From assembly GCF_014925385.1 (NCBI RefSeq), contig NZ_JACSDK010000018.1, forward strand, positions 62,001 through 126,000: a stretch of DNA of 64,000 bases, read 5' to 3'. This DNA is from Pelagibius marinus (lineage in GTDB: Bacteria > Pseudomonadota > Alphaproteobacteria > Kiloniellales > Kiloniellaceae). Positions 24,422 to 33,256 of the stretch are shown here, one piece after another. The notes below the pieces were generated by a model. It saw only the letters and a list, made by a program, of their open reading frames with translations, had not been told where the DNA came from and searched no databases. The translations under genes were made by a program, and so were the position numbers. The stretch's first letter is position 1. Every line of letters starts with the position of its first letter.

Positions 24422-26143
24422 ATGGCTCTCGCAGGAACACAAGGCACGGTTTCCTTTGTCGGGAACTCCCCGCTGCTGACCGGCTCGTTTTCCGGCCTGG
24501 ACACGGCTGCCATCATCGAGGCTTCACTCGCCGTCAAGCGCATCCCGATTGACCGGCTCGAGAACAAGATCTCGGAAAACGATACCCGCATTGCAGCCTT
24601 CAAAGAGTTCGTAAGCCTGCTGAGCACGCTGCAGTCCGCCGTCAACGGCCTGCGCAGTCCGCCTGGCTCTTCGGGCATCCTCAATAACGTCTTTGAGCAG
24701 AAGTCCGCCTTCGTCTCCTCCGACACCACCACGCCGGCGACCGATATCCTGGGCGCCACGGCGACCAACGAGGCCGTGGCCGGCAAATACGAGATCGTCG
24801 TGCAGCAGCTCGCCGAGGCCCACAAGGTCTCGGGCAGCGCGCTGGCCGATGTGTCGACCGCCCTTGGCGTGACCGAAACGCTCACGATTGGCCTTGCCGG
24901 CGGCACAACCGAGACGGTCGACATTACCGCCGGCATGACCGCCGCGGATGTCGTCTATGCGATCAATGCGGTGTCCGGCACGACGGGCGTGCGCGCCTCT
25001 TCGGTGAAGATCGCCGATGGCGACTACCGCATCGTCCTCACGGCGGAGGAAACCAACAAGGCGATCGAGATTACCGGTGACAACGGCGGTGCCACCCTCG
25101 CGGCGCTGAGTGTCTCCGCTGACAACGGTGCAACCTTCACTACCGAGCTGCAGGCCTTTCAGCCGGCGCAGCTGTATCTCGATGGCATTGCCACCGTGAT
25201 CGAGCGCGACAGCAACGAAATCGATGATCTGATCGATGACGTCACGATCGACCTCTACAAGGCCGATGTAGGCACCACGATCACGCTGGAGATCGAGAAC
25301 GATCTCTCGGCAGCGCGGGCACAGATCGAGAATTTCGTCACGGCCTACAACGACGTGAAGTCCTTCCTGCTGTCCCAGCAGGAGGTCTCGGAGGAGGGGG
25401 AGATTGACTCCGCTGCGATCCTCTTCGGCGACAACTTGCTGCGCTCCTTGGGCCGCGATTTGGGCAGTGACCTGTCGGACCTGGTAAGCGGAGTGGGGAG
25501 CACCGCACTGGCGACCCTGCGCGGCGTAGGCATCGAGTTGGATGCGGACGGGTTGCTGAACATCGACGACGGCACCCTGGATGCCAACCTGATCGACAAG
25601 CTCGACGAAGTCCGAGGTGTCTTTGAGTTCGGCTTCCAGTCCAGTTCTGCCGACATCCGGCTGGTCAGCCGTAGCCAACTGCTGGAGGTTGGAACCTTCA
25701 CGATTGTCGATCCCGGCGGCGTCATCGATGGCACCAATCTTCAGGTCGCTGGTGTCGATGCCTTTGCGGTGTCCGGAAGCACGCTGCGGGGCCTGGAAGG
25801 CACGATCTACGAGGGCATGACCCTGGCCTACGCGCGCGACACCTCTGACGCCGGCGCGGCCGCCGAGAACATCACGATCACCACGTCGACCGGCATCGCC
25901 GAGAGCCTTTACCAGCACCTCGAGAACTATGTCGGCGCCGGCGACGGCCTGATCATCGAAGAGATGAATCGCCTCTCCGCCCTGAGCGACGACTACAGCG
26001 ACAAGATCCTGGCTCTGGAGAGCCGCCTGGAACTCTATCAGACCGCGCTGATCGAAAAGTACTCCGCCATGGAGCAAGCCATAGCCCAGGCCCAGGCCGT
26101 GGCCGACCAACTCTCGGCATTCTTGAAGAGCGGCGACGACTAG
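24422..26143 (+). CDS. fliD: Filament cap protein FliD
   Basis: 573 residues. The FliD N-terminal signature is TGSFSGLDTAAIIEASLAVK, then RLENKISENDTRIAAFKEFV. The central part is beta-rich (GKYEIVVQQLAEAHKVSGSA). The C-terminal coiled coil is DKILALESRLELYQTALIEK, then YSAMEQAIAQAQAVADQLSA. FliD caps the filament and folds incoming flagellin. It is followed by fliS2 in the standard fliD-fliS order. Confidence 0.93.
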   Translation: MALAGTQGTVSFVGNSPLLTGSFSGLDTAAIIEASLAVKRIPIDRLENKISENDTRIAAFKEFVSLLSTLQSAVNGLRSPPGSSGILNNVFEQKSAFVSSDTTTPATDILGATATNEAVAGKYEIVVQQLAEAHKVSGSALADVSTALGVTETLTIGLAGGTTETVDITAGMTAADVVYAINAVSGTTGVRASSVKIADGDYRIVLTAEETNKAIEITGDNGGATLAALSVSADNGATFTTELQAFQPAQLYLDGIATVIERDSNEIDDLIDDVTIDLYKADVGTTITLEIENDLSAARAQIENFVTAYNDVKSFLLSQQEVSEEGEIDSAAILFGDNLLRSLGRDLGSDLSDLVSGVGSTALATLRGVGIELDADGLLNIDDGTLDANLIDKLDEVRGVFEFGFQSSSADIRLVSRSQLLEVGTFTIVDPGGVIDGTNLQVAGVDAFAVSGSTLRGLEGTIYEGMTLAYARDTSDAGAAAENITITTSTGIAESLYQHLENYVGAGDGLIIEEMNRLSALSDDYSDKILALESRLELYQTALIEKYSAMEQAIAQAQAVADQLSAFLKSGDD

Positions 26144-26209
26144 ATCGAATCGCCTGCCGCGGGCGGGTCGGGCAAGAAGTACGGTTGAATAGTTGAAGTC
26201 GGGAACGTG

Positions 26210-26674
26210 ATGGAACCCTACAGCGCCCTTTCTGCTTACAAGGCTGCCTCAAACATGACGTCGTCGCTGGGCGCCGTCGTCATGCTCTATGACGGCATGA
26301 TCAAGGAAGTGAACAAGGCGAAGGTGGCCATTGAAGAGGGTCGTATCGAGGATCGCTTCAATGCGACACAGAAGGCCTGCCAGATCCTGCTGGGCCTGCA
26401 GTCTCATCTCGATTTTGAGAACGGCGGCGACATCTCCCTGATGCTCGACCAGTTCTACCATACGATCTTCCGCGATCTTCAGCAGGTTAATATGTCCAAT
26501 TCCGCCAAGGCCTGCGACGAGGTCGCCAATGCCCTCGGCGAAGTGCGGGCGAGCTGGGCGGAACTGGCCAAGAGCGAGCGCCAGGCCGGGCAGGGTGCCG
26601 GTTCGGACAGCCAGGCAGCGAAGGGGGACGAGCATGACGCCCCGCAGTCCTCTTCGGTGACGCTCTCGATCTGA
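26210..26674 (+). CDS. fliS: FliS-family flagellin chaperone (copy 2)
   Basis: 154 residues from the ATG at 26210 (a GTG directly before it would add one residue). FliS motifs are MEPYSALSAYKAASNMTSSL, AVVMLYDGMIKEVNKAKVAI and the LDFENGGDISLMLDQFYHTI helix. The C-terminal 35 residues are Gly/Ser/Gln-rich and poorly conserved. It has the canonical position after fliD, so this copy probably serves flagellin. Copy 1 at 19488 is quite different in sequence. Confidence 0.88.
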   Translation: MEPYSALSAYKAASNMTSSLGAVVMLYDGMIKEVNKAKVAIEEGRIEDRFNATQKACQILLGLQSHLDFENGGDISLMLDQFYHTIFRDLQQVNMSNSAKACDEVANALGEVRASWAELAKSERQAGQGAGSDSQAAKGDEHDAPQSSSVTLSI

Positions 26675-26708
26675 GCCCCGCTGGCTGCTGCGGCCTCGCA
26701 GCGGCCCG

Positions 26709-26756
26709 GAGAGCCGAATTTTCGGCTCTCGAGGCGAAGGCCGCGGGGGTTTTAAA
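26709..26756 (+). terminator. Terminator after fliS2
   Basis: GAGAGCCGAA (26709-26718) pairs with TTCGGCTCTC (26721-26730). Flanking CGGCCTCG and GGCCGC segments can extend the structure, which ends in GGGGGTTTT at about 26746-26755. It separates fliS2 from the glycosyltransferase gene. Confidence 0.5.
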
Positions 26757-26858
26757 GGGTCTCTTAGTAAATGACTGCTTAATGTGGAGGCTGCATGCGG
26801 CCTGCGCCGGCCGGACGCCGTTGGTGCAGCAATTTCAGCCCTCTTTGAGCAGGATCGA

Positions 26859-29006
26859 ATGAGTCAGCAAGAGTCAGCTCCCGACATCGCCAAAAGCAAA
26901 CGCGCGCCGCGCGGCGGCAAGTCACGCCCCGGCGACGGCAGGCGAATCGGCTCCCAGCGCGACGTCAGCAAGATGATGGCGGTCGCCTGGGAGAAGTTCG
27001 ATTCCGGGCAGGTGAAGAGCACAATCGAGATGCTGAAGCGGGTCCTTAAGGCCGATCGCGGCAACCCGGTAGCGACCGCCATGCTCGGCTTCTGCTACAT
27101 GCGCCAGCGCCGCTTTCAGGAGGGCGACAAGCTGATGAAGCGCGCCCTGGAGGCGGCGCCGGACAACGTAGAGGTGCAGTCGATCTACGCGAAGGTCCTC
27201 TACGGGCTGGGACAGATCAACCAGGCCGTCGATGTATACAGCCGCGCGCTCGCGCTGGACCCGCACAACGGCAGCACCTATCGGGACCTTGGGATCCTGT
27301 TGATCGACGCTGGCGTTTTGGACCAGGCGGTGGACGCGCTCATCACGGCCGTGCGTCTCAACTCCAAGGACGCCAAGGCCTTCTATCATCTTGGTCTGAT
27401 CAAGAAGATGCAGGGCGATGTGTCGGCGGCGATCAACGCCTACAGCATGGCGGTGGCGCTCAAGCCGGACTACGCCGAGGCACACGTCAATCTGGCGAAG
27501 ATCGCCATCGACAACGGCAAATACGAGCTTGGGGAGAAATCTTGCCACAAGGCGATCGAAGCGGACCCCCGCATCCCGCAGGCCTATCTGAACCTCTGCA
27601 TGGTCAAACGCCAGCTGGGGGATTTCGACGAAGCCATTCGCTACGGCAAGAAGGCCATCGAGCTCGACCCTATCAGCGGTGCCGCCTATTCGAACCTGGG
27701 CAACGTCTACATGGATCAGCATCGCTATAAGCTGGCGCTGACCAACTTCCGCAAGGCCATGGAGTTCGAGCCGAGCTTTGCCAGCAGCTACTTCAACTGC
27801 GGCAACGCGCTGCGCTTGCTGCACGATCTGGACAAGGCCGGCAGCCACTACGACAAGGCGATCGAGCTGGCGCCCGACCGGGGTGAGTTCGTCCATAATC
27901 GCGGGTTGGTGTACTTCGAGCAGGGAAAGGGCGAAAAGGCCCTGGAAAACTTCCGCAGGGCCGTGGAGTTGTGCCCCAACGAGCCGGGTCTGCAGTTCTC
28001 CCTGGCGCGTTCGCTGTGGCGCAACGGCTATTTCGAGGAGTCGTGGGACTACTTCGACGCCGGTTTGACAGCCAACCTGCGCAAGCCGGTCCGTCACTTC
28101 CGGCAACCCCGTTGGCGCGGTGAAGACATCTCCGACAAACGGATAATGTTGTGGCGCGAGCAGGGCCTGGGTGACGAAATCGACTTCAGCCGCCGTTTCC
28201 CGCATATGATCGAGGTTGCCGGCGAGGTCGCCATTGAGGCTGACGAGCGCCTGCTCCCGATCTTCGCCCGCAGTTTCCCGGGTGCCGAGATACTGCCGGA
28301 CAATGTTGACGCCAAGGCGGACCTGGAGCGCACGGACTTCGATGTCCATCTTCCTGAAGGCAACCTGCTGCAGTACTTTCCCCTGACCGAGGAGGAGATC
28401 GCCTGCAAGACCTATCCGGAAGACGACATCGAGGCGGCTTTCGCTTGCGGCGAGCGCAGCAAGTCGGCCAAGGGCTACCTGGAACCGCATGCCGAGCGGA
28501 TGAAGGAGATGGCCGAGCGGGTCGCCGCTTTGCCGGATGGCTTCAGGCTCGGCATCTGCTGGCGCAGCAGCATGTCCCACCGCGATCGCGACATTCACTA
28601 TACCCGGCTGGAGATGTGGGAGCCGATTTTCCGTATTCCCGGCCTGGTTTTCGTGAACCTCTTCTATGACGAGTGCGAGGAGGAGATCGCCGAGGCCGAG
28701 GAGCGCTTCGGCATCAAGATCCACCGCTGGGACGACATCGATCTCAAGAACGACATGGAGGCGGCCTTCGCCCTGACCGCGCAGATGGACATGGTGCTGT
28801 CGACCGCGTCCTCACCCAGCCGCATCGCCGAGGCGGTCGGCAAGGAAGTCTGGCTCATGACCGCCGGCGGCAGCTGCCGCAACCAGCCGCCAAAGGGTGA
28901 GTACGGCGTGCCCCACCACATTCACTGGCAGCGCCACTGGACCGAGCCCTGGTCGGTACTGATGGAGCGTATGGCGCGTGCGCTGGAGGCCCGCCTCAAG
29001 GGCTGA
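26859..29006 (+). CDS. TPR-glycosyltransferase, FlmG-like
   Basis: 715 residues from the ATG at 26859, chosen for its ribosome-binding stretch AGCAGGATCGA. After a basic N-terminal tail there are about nine or ten consecutive TPR repeats (about 45-390; e.g. GNPVATAMLGFCYMRQRRFQ and AYSNLGNVYMDQHRYKLALT). A C-terminal GT-B-like domain (about 420-705) follows, with FRLGICWRSSMSHRDRDIHY and a nucleotide-binding region ending STASSPSRIAEAVG. Caulobacter FlmG, which transfers pseudaminic acid to flagellin, has the same TPR plus GT plan (established). Location after fliD-fliS supports flagellin as substrate. No nonulosonate biosynthesis genes are in the window. Confidence 0.78.
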   Translation: MSQQESAPDIAKSKRAPRGGKSRPGDGRRIGSQRDVSKMMAVAWEKFDSGQVKSTIEMLKRVLKADRGNPVATAMLGFCYMRQRRFQEGDKLMKRALEAAPDNVEVQSIYAKVLYGLGQINQAVDVYSRALALDPHNGSTYRDLGILLIDAGVLDQAVDALITAVRLNSKDAKAFYHLGLIKKMQGDVSAAINAYSMAVALKPDYAEAHVNLAKIAIDNGKYELGEKSCHKAIEADPRIPQAYLNLCMVKRQLGDFDEAIRYGKKAIELDPISGAAYSNLGNVYMDQHRYKLALTNFRKAMEFEPSFASSYFNCGNALRLLHDLDKAGSHYDKAIELAPDRGEFVHNRGLVYFEQGKGEKALENFRRAVELCPNEPGLQFSLARSLWRNGYFEESWDYFDAGLTANLRKPVRHFRQPRWRGEDISDKRIMLWREQGLGDEIDFSRRFPHMIEVAGEVAIEADERLLPIFARSFPGAEILPDNVDAKADLERTDFDVHLPEGNLLQYFPLTEEEIACKTYPEDDIEAAFACGERSKSAKGYLEPHAERMKEMAERVAALPDGFRLGICWRSSMSHRDRDIHYTRLEMWEPIFRIPGLVFVNLFYDECEEEIAEAEERFGIKIHRWDDIDLKNDMEAAFALTAQMDMVLSTASSPSRIAEAVGKEVWLMTAGGSCRNQPPKGEYGVPHHIHWQRHWTEPWSVLMERMARALEARLKG

Positions 29007-29044
29007 GGCGGGAACTTCCCGCGAGCCGGCAAAAAAGAAGGGCC

Positions 29045-29966
29045 GCCTGGAAGGCCAGGCGTTTACCAAACGTGGTGATTCTCCAAGAACGTCTGATGGG
29101 CACACCGCGGAAACCATAGGGTTCGGGTGAAGTCATTATGAAGCAAAAATCTTCTTGGGAGGACAGTGAGGCAAGCGAGTCCTTCGCCTGATAGATCTGC
29201 TAAGGACTTCTCACCTGGCGAGCGACTGGTGGTGCCTTTGACTATTTTTTCGGCCAAGCGACGGTTGGCGCAATTTTCTGACGGGTACAGATGATCTTCA
29301 GGAAGGAGTCTTTTGATAGCTCCTGCGCCAATGTCGAGTTGGCGATGTAGGCCTGAGCCTGAAGGCCGCAGAGACCGAAGGTTGTCGCACCAGGAGCCAC
29401 CAGGATGTCCAGGGCGGTGGAGGGCTGACACTGCGATCGTGAGAGAGTGTTCGAGCAAATCAGGACGACGGTTTTGATGGGCGCCACTTCCACCGTTGTT
29501 CTCGGCTGATCAGGTAAGACCGGAGCGTATATCTGCTGGACCGGCGGGTCTCGAAGGTGCGCCACCAGGGCGGCATCCGCCGGCGTGGCCTCAGTCGATA
29601 CGCCGGCGGCCGCTGTAAGCAGCAGGATGATCAGCGCCGCGACAGACTTCCTCGACATGAAGTCCCCCGACCGCCCGACTCGCCAATTTGACCTTGGCAT
29701 AGCAGCACCAACCGGGAGTGGTTCGTTGGCCGTTCAGCTCGACGCCTCGCGATCTTGTCGCGTTCGCCGCCTGAAGCCAGGACAACAACCTGTCATGGTA
29801 ACAGTATTTCAGAAGTTCCCTCAGTGAAAATATGGTTACATCCTGCGGTAGCGACCACCCGGCAGGCCGTTCTCGCTCATGGCGAACACTTGGGAAGAAA
29901 GCACCCGCAGAGGGGGTTGTGGCCATCACCTTCCCCACCTTTAGTAAACGGCTGGGCCTGGAAGGC
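29045..29966. mobile_element. Putative non-autonomous insertion splitting a terminator
   Basis: Direct repeats GCCTGGAAGGC lie at 29045-29055 and 29956-29966. Just inside them are imperfect 23-bp terminal inverted repeats (29055-29077 and 29933-29955, 19 of 23 matching, core CGTTTAC). Removing one repeat and the interior restores a perfect bidirectional terminator: GGGCCGCC (29040-29047), loop TGGAA, GGCGGCCC (29964-29971), then TTTTTC, with AAAAAAGAA on the left. That matches other terminators in the window. The interior encodes only a 138-residue secreted protein and no transposase. Confidence 0.55.
29242..29658 (-). CDS. Hypothetical secreted protein
   Basis: 138 residues from the ATG at 29658, preceded by CGGGGGACTTC. 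The N-terminus MSRKSVAALIILLLTAAAGV, then STEATPADA, is a clear signal peptide. The mature part has four Cys (ICSNTLSRSQC, FGLCGLQ, IICTRQ) that could form disulfides. I do not recognise a family. It is the only gene inside the putative insertion at 29045-29966, so it is likely accessory. Confidence 0.6.
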   Translation of the reverse strand: MSRKSVAALIILLLTAAAGVSTEATPADAALVAHLRDPPVQQIYAPVLPDQPRTTVEVAPIKTVVLICSNTLSRSQCQPSTALDILVAPGATTFGLCGLQAQAYIANSTLAQELSKDSFLKIICTRQKIAPTVAWPKK

Positions 29967-29996
29967 GGCCCTTTTTCTATGGCTGTTTCCTGTGCC

Positions 29997-30413
29997 TTAC
30001 AGGGTATGGCGCACTTCGTAGCGGTCGTTGGGCATGATGTACTGCCAGGCTTGGCGATTTGCCGTGTCGATGAAGATCGGCGCGCGCATGTTGACCGAGG
30101 TCTCGAAGCTGTTGCCCATGCGCCGGAAGGTGGCAATCAGCATGATGGCGCAATTCTGAACGGCGATGTTCAGGTGCTGCAGGGCAGCGTCGATGTCCTT
30201 GGGCTCGATCAGGCCGGTCGCGGGCTCGTAGGGCAGGACGATGAAGGAGAGGTCGTCCGGCTTCAGGGCCTGCAGCAGCATGAAGCTGGACTGCGTCTCG
30301 CTGGGGATCATGGCCAGGCCGAAGGAATTGTAGCCGACGAAGCCGGGAATGCCCTTCGGGAAGGTTAAGGCCTGGTTAAGGTCGAATTCGATGACGCCGA
30401 ACCGCGTCTTCAC
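29997..30413 (-). pseudogene. Truncated fliW duplicate
   Basis: 138 codons nearly identical to the C-terminal 138 codons of fliW at 33257 (about five residue changes, e.g. LKPDD for LEPDD and DIDA for DLDA). Homology stops at about 30433, just upstream of a GTG codon that is an internal Val in the full gene. The copy therefore lacks the true start, the N-terminal extension and the AAGGAG ribosome-binding site. It keeps an open frame and could be translated from GTG 30413 if transcribed, but I see no promoter. Interpreted as a fragment left by a partial duplication. Confidence 0.75.
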
Positions 30414-30746
30414 GGTCGTCGTCTGTTCCGCGCCTGGCTTTGGACCGCCGTTCCGATGCCTCCAACGGCCACAGCGGCCAGGTGCAGCTGCGCGCTTAGG
30501 CCGCGGAAAAACGGCAGAATCATGCCGCTGCGGTGCTCTCCGAAACCAAGGCGATGCAACTAACCGCGATGTCCCTGAACCCCTGTGGAGAGGACGTCAT
30601 CCTTCGCAGCGCCACTGCTGTCGAATGCACCCGGAGGTTCATGCCGACCGGGCGTGTCGTACTGCGTCGGATTCACCCATTCGACTCCCATCAGCAATCC
30701 GATCTATAATCCGCCGTCGGTCTTCCGCCAGTACCGGAGGTGCATC

Positions 30747-31226
30747 ATGCGAATTGCTTCATGGTGTGTGACTGTTGGTACGGTGATCTTTCTGTCTCCC
30801 TTGTGTTTCCAATCCACTGTCTCGGCGGGGCCGATTCATCACGCGGCCAAAGCGGGAGACGCAGAGGAGGTGGAACACCTGATCGCGTCTGGCACCCACG
30901 TGGACGAGAGAGACCTGTCAGAAAAGACGCCGCTGCATTGGGCCGCAGATGCGGGAAAAGCAAAGGTTGCTCAGCTTCTGGTGGCCAAGGGTGCCAACGT
31001 CAACGCCAGAGACTTCAACGGCTGGGCTGTGCTCTCCGCGGCGGCCCTGGCTGGCGATAAGTCAATCGTCGAGCTCCTGATCAACGCTGGAGCTGAAGTA
31101 AACTACGGTGAGGGCGCGGACATTACGCCATTGGATGACGCGACTCGCATGGGCTACGAGGACATTGTTGACCTCCTTCGACGTCACGGAGCCAGATGTG
31201 GAACCAACGCCATCTACTCCTGCTAG
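30747..31226 (+). CDS. Secreted ankyrin-repeat protein
   Basis: 159 residues from the ATG at 30747, behind CCGGAGGTGCATC. A signal peptide (MRIASWCVTVGTVIFLSPLC, then FQSTVSAG) is followed by about four ankyrin repeats, e.g. KTPLHWAADAGKAKVAQLLV and VLSAAALAGDKSIVELLINA. A short Cys-containing tail ends the protein. Periplasmic or secreted ankyrin proteins mediate protein contacts; the partner is unknown. It lies in the segment bounded by the two fliW copies. The 333 bp between the fliW fragment and this gene show no other gene. Confidence 0.75.
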   Translation: MRIASWCVTVGTVIFLSPLCFQSTVSAGPIHHAAKAGDAEEVEHLIASGTHVDERDLSEKTPLHWAADAGKAKVAQLLVAKGANVNARDFNGWAVLSAAALAGDKSIVELLINAGAEVNYGEGADITPLDDATRMGYEDIVDLLRRHGARCGTNAIYSC

Positions 31227-31383
31227 CTTGCAGTCTTCGTCCCGCGAATGTCGGCCATGAGAGCATTTCAGTCATAGAGCACGGGCCGGGCCTGGCCGGC
31301 AATGTTCGGTAGCGATCCCGCAGGCTCCTCTGGCGATATGCTTTGGCACAAACGGCCAGCTGCAATTGGCCTCGAGGAACGCC

Positions 31384-33045
31384 GTGGCACAGCCAAAAAC
31401 CAAGCACATTGCAGGTGCATCGGACGCCGGGAGCCTGGAGGCGCAACTCCATGTTGCCTTGGACAACATGCCGGGTGCGCTCGTCTACACCGACAAGGCC
31501 CTCAACATCGTCTTCTGCAATGAGCGATTCAAGCAGATGTACAGCGTGCCCGCCAAGTTGCTTCAGCCTGGGCACCCCTATCCAAGCTTTCTTCGCTTTC
31601 TGGCTGAGAATGGCTACTACGGCGAAGGCAATGTCGAGGCTCTCGTCGCTCAACGCGTCGATAGCTTGCGCAACCCATCCGGCAAGACTTTCGAGGACGT
31701 AACCCCCGACGGCCGGGTATACCAGGTTCGGCGACAACGGGTCGCCAGCGGGGGCACCGTCACGGCGATGACGGATATCACGGAGCAGAAGCAGGCCGAA
31801 CGGACCCTGGCGGAGAAAGAGAAGCAGCTGCATCTGGCCCTCGACAATATGCCGGGCGGGCTGGTCTACACTGACGCGAGCCTGGACATCATTGCGCGTA
31901 ACGACCGGATCTTGGAAATGTATCCGGCACCCAAGGAGTTACTGGAGCCCGGAAGGCCTTATGCGGAATTTCTGCGTTATCTCGCAGAGCATGGCTACTA
32001 CGGTGAGGGCGACACCGAGGCTTTGGTTGCCGAGCGGCTGGAAAGTGTCCGCAATCCGTCGGGCAGGACATTCGAAGACTTGAAGCCCGATGGCCGAACC
32101 TATCGCATTCGCCGAAGTCCGGTGGCTGGCGGCGGCACAGTTACAGTGATGACGGATATTACCGAGCAGAAACGAGCGGAGCGGGAGCTGGTGGAAGCAA
32201 AGCAGCGCGCGGAGGAAGCCAGCAAGCTCGTGTTCGAAAAGAACGAAATGCTCGAAGCCCTGTCGTCCAAGCTTGCCAAGTATCTTTCACCGCAGATCTA
32301 TAAATCCATCTTCAGCGGCGAGCAAAGCGTAGAGATCGTTTCCAAGCGCAAGAAGCTGACGATTTTCTTCTCGGATATCGCGGCATTCACCGAAACCACC
32401 GACAACCTTGAATCAGAGGAGCTGACGGCTGTCCTCAACCACTACCTGACCGAGATGTCGGCCATTGCGCTAGACTATGGGGCGACGATCGACAAGTATA
32501 TCGGTGACGCCATGCTGCTGTTCTTTGGAGACCCGGAGACCAAGGGCGTCAAAGAAGATGCCAAGGCCTGCGTCATGATGGCCATCGCCATGCAGCGGCG
32601 TATGAGAGAGCTCGAAAAGGAATGGCGCGACCGGGGCCTGGAGCGACCTTTCCGTATCCGGATGGGAATATGCACAGGATACTGTACGGTCGGCAACTTC
32701 GGCAGCCGTGACCGCCTCGACTATACGATAATCGGCAATCAAGTGAACCTTGCCGCGCGACTGGAAGCCGCCGCTGAGCCCGGGAGTATCCTGCTGGCGC
32801 ACGAAACGAACTCCCTGATTCAGGATATTGTGCTGACCGAAGAGCAGCCGCCGATGACGGTGAAGGGTTTCGTCCGGCCGATCAGTACCTACAAGGTGGT
32901 CGGCACCTATGGCGAACTCGTTGAGGAGGGCCGGGTGGTCTTGCAGGAGCGGGACGGTCTGCGGGTGTTGGTAGATCTCACAAAGCAAGACAAGGCAGAA
33001 GCTATTGCCGCATTGGAAGAGGTGCTCGCCCAGTTGAAGGAGTGA
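31384..33045 (+). CDS. Tandem-PAS class III adenylate/guanylate cyclase
   Basis: 553 residues from GTG 31384, chosen for the GAGGAA 5 bp before it (a TTG at 31366 lacks one). Two near-duplicate PAS-like modules, about 24-135 and 151-262, both open ALDNMPG-x-LVYTD and close MTDITEQK. A coiled linker follows (about 268-315), then a class III catalytic domain (about 318-510): KKLTIFFSDIAAFTE with the first metal Asp, IDKYIGDAMLLFFGDP with the second, and LDYTIIGNQVNLAARLE with the transition-state Asn and Arg. There is no membrane segment, so a cytosolic sensor cyclase is expected. The ligand is unknown. Confidence 0.88.
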   Translation: MAQPKTKHIAGASDAGSLEAQLHVALDNMPGALVYTDKALNIVFCNERFKQMYSVPAKLLQPGHPYPSFLRFLAENGYYGEGNVEALVAQRVDSLRNPSGKTFEDVTPDGRVYQVRRQRVASGGTVTAMTDITEQKQAERTLAEKEKQLHLALDNMPGGLVYTDASLDIIARNDRILEMYPAPKELLEPGRPYAEFLRYLAEHGYYGEGDTEALVAERLESVRNPSGRTFEDLKPDGRTYRIRRSPVAGGGTVTVMTDITEQKRAERELVEAKQRAEEASKLVFEKNEMLEALSSKLAKYLSPQIYKSIFSGEQSVEIVSKRKKLTIFFSDIAAFTETTDNLESEELTAVLNHYLTEMSAIALDYGATIDKYIGDAMLLFFGDPETKGVKEDAKACVMMAIAMQRRMRELEKEWRDRGLERPFRIRMGICTGYCTVGNFGSRDRLDYTIIGNQVNLAARLEAAAEPGSILLAHETNSLIQDIVLTEEQPPMTVKGFVRPISTYKVVGTYGELVEEGRVVLQERDGLRVLVDLTKQDKAEAIAALEEVLAQLKE

Positions 33046-33052
33046 GAATCGC

Positions 33053-33074
33053 TGCCGCCAGAACACTGGCGGCA
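33053..33074. repeat. Perfect 9-bp inverted repeat after the cyclase gene
   Basis: TGCCGCCAG-AACA-CTGGCGGCA, starting 8 bp past the stop codon. No T-run follows. It may stabilise the mRNA end or assist the terminator at 33207. Confidence 0.5.
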
Positions 33075-33206
33075 TCCGGACGCCGGGCAGAGGCATCGCT
33101 GGCGGAGCGGGATCTCTTCGCCTTCTCGCGCATCGCGGAGGGCCGCGCCTTTGGCGCCTCCAACAGCCACTGCCGCGGGGCCTGAGCGGCAGACCATTCA
33201 AAGAAG

Positions 33207-33237
33207 AAAGGCGGCGCCCTCAGGACGCCGCCTTTTT
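33207..33237. terminator. Bidirectional terminator between cyclase gene and fliW
   Basis: AAAGGCGGCG (33207-33216) pairs with CGCCGCCTTT (33226-33235) around a 9-base loop, followed by more T. It serves the rightward cyclase gene and the leftward flgI-fliW operon, which converge here. Confidence 0.88.
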
Positions 33238-33256
33238 CAGTGCATATCTCAACGTG

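Noticed and set aside
26784-26858. An N-terminal extension of the TPR-glycosyltransferase from GTG 26784.
   Set aside because: There is no ribosome-binding site at the right distance and the composition is non-coding. The ATG at 26859 has AGGA 5 bp before it.
29954-29976. Stand-alone terminator GGGCC...GGCCC followed by TTTTT.
   Set aside because: It is better read as the right half of a terminator whose left half is at 29031-29055, separated by the insertion.
33053-33074. The inverted repeat after the cyclase gene as the main terminator.
   Set aside because: It has no T-run, and a clear bidirectional terminator lies at 33207-33237.
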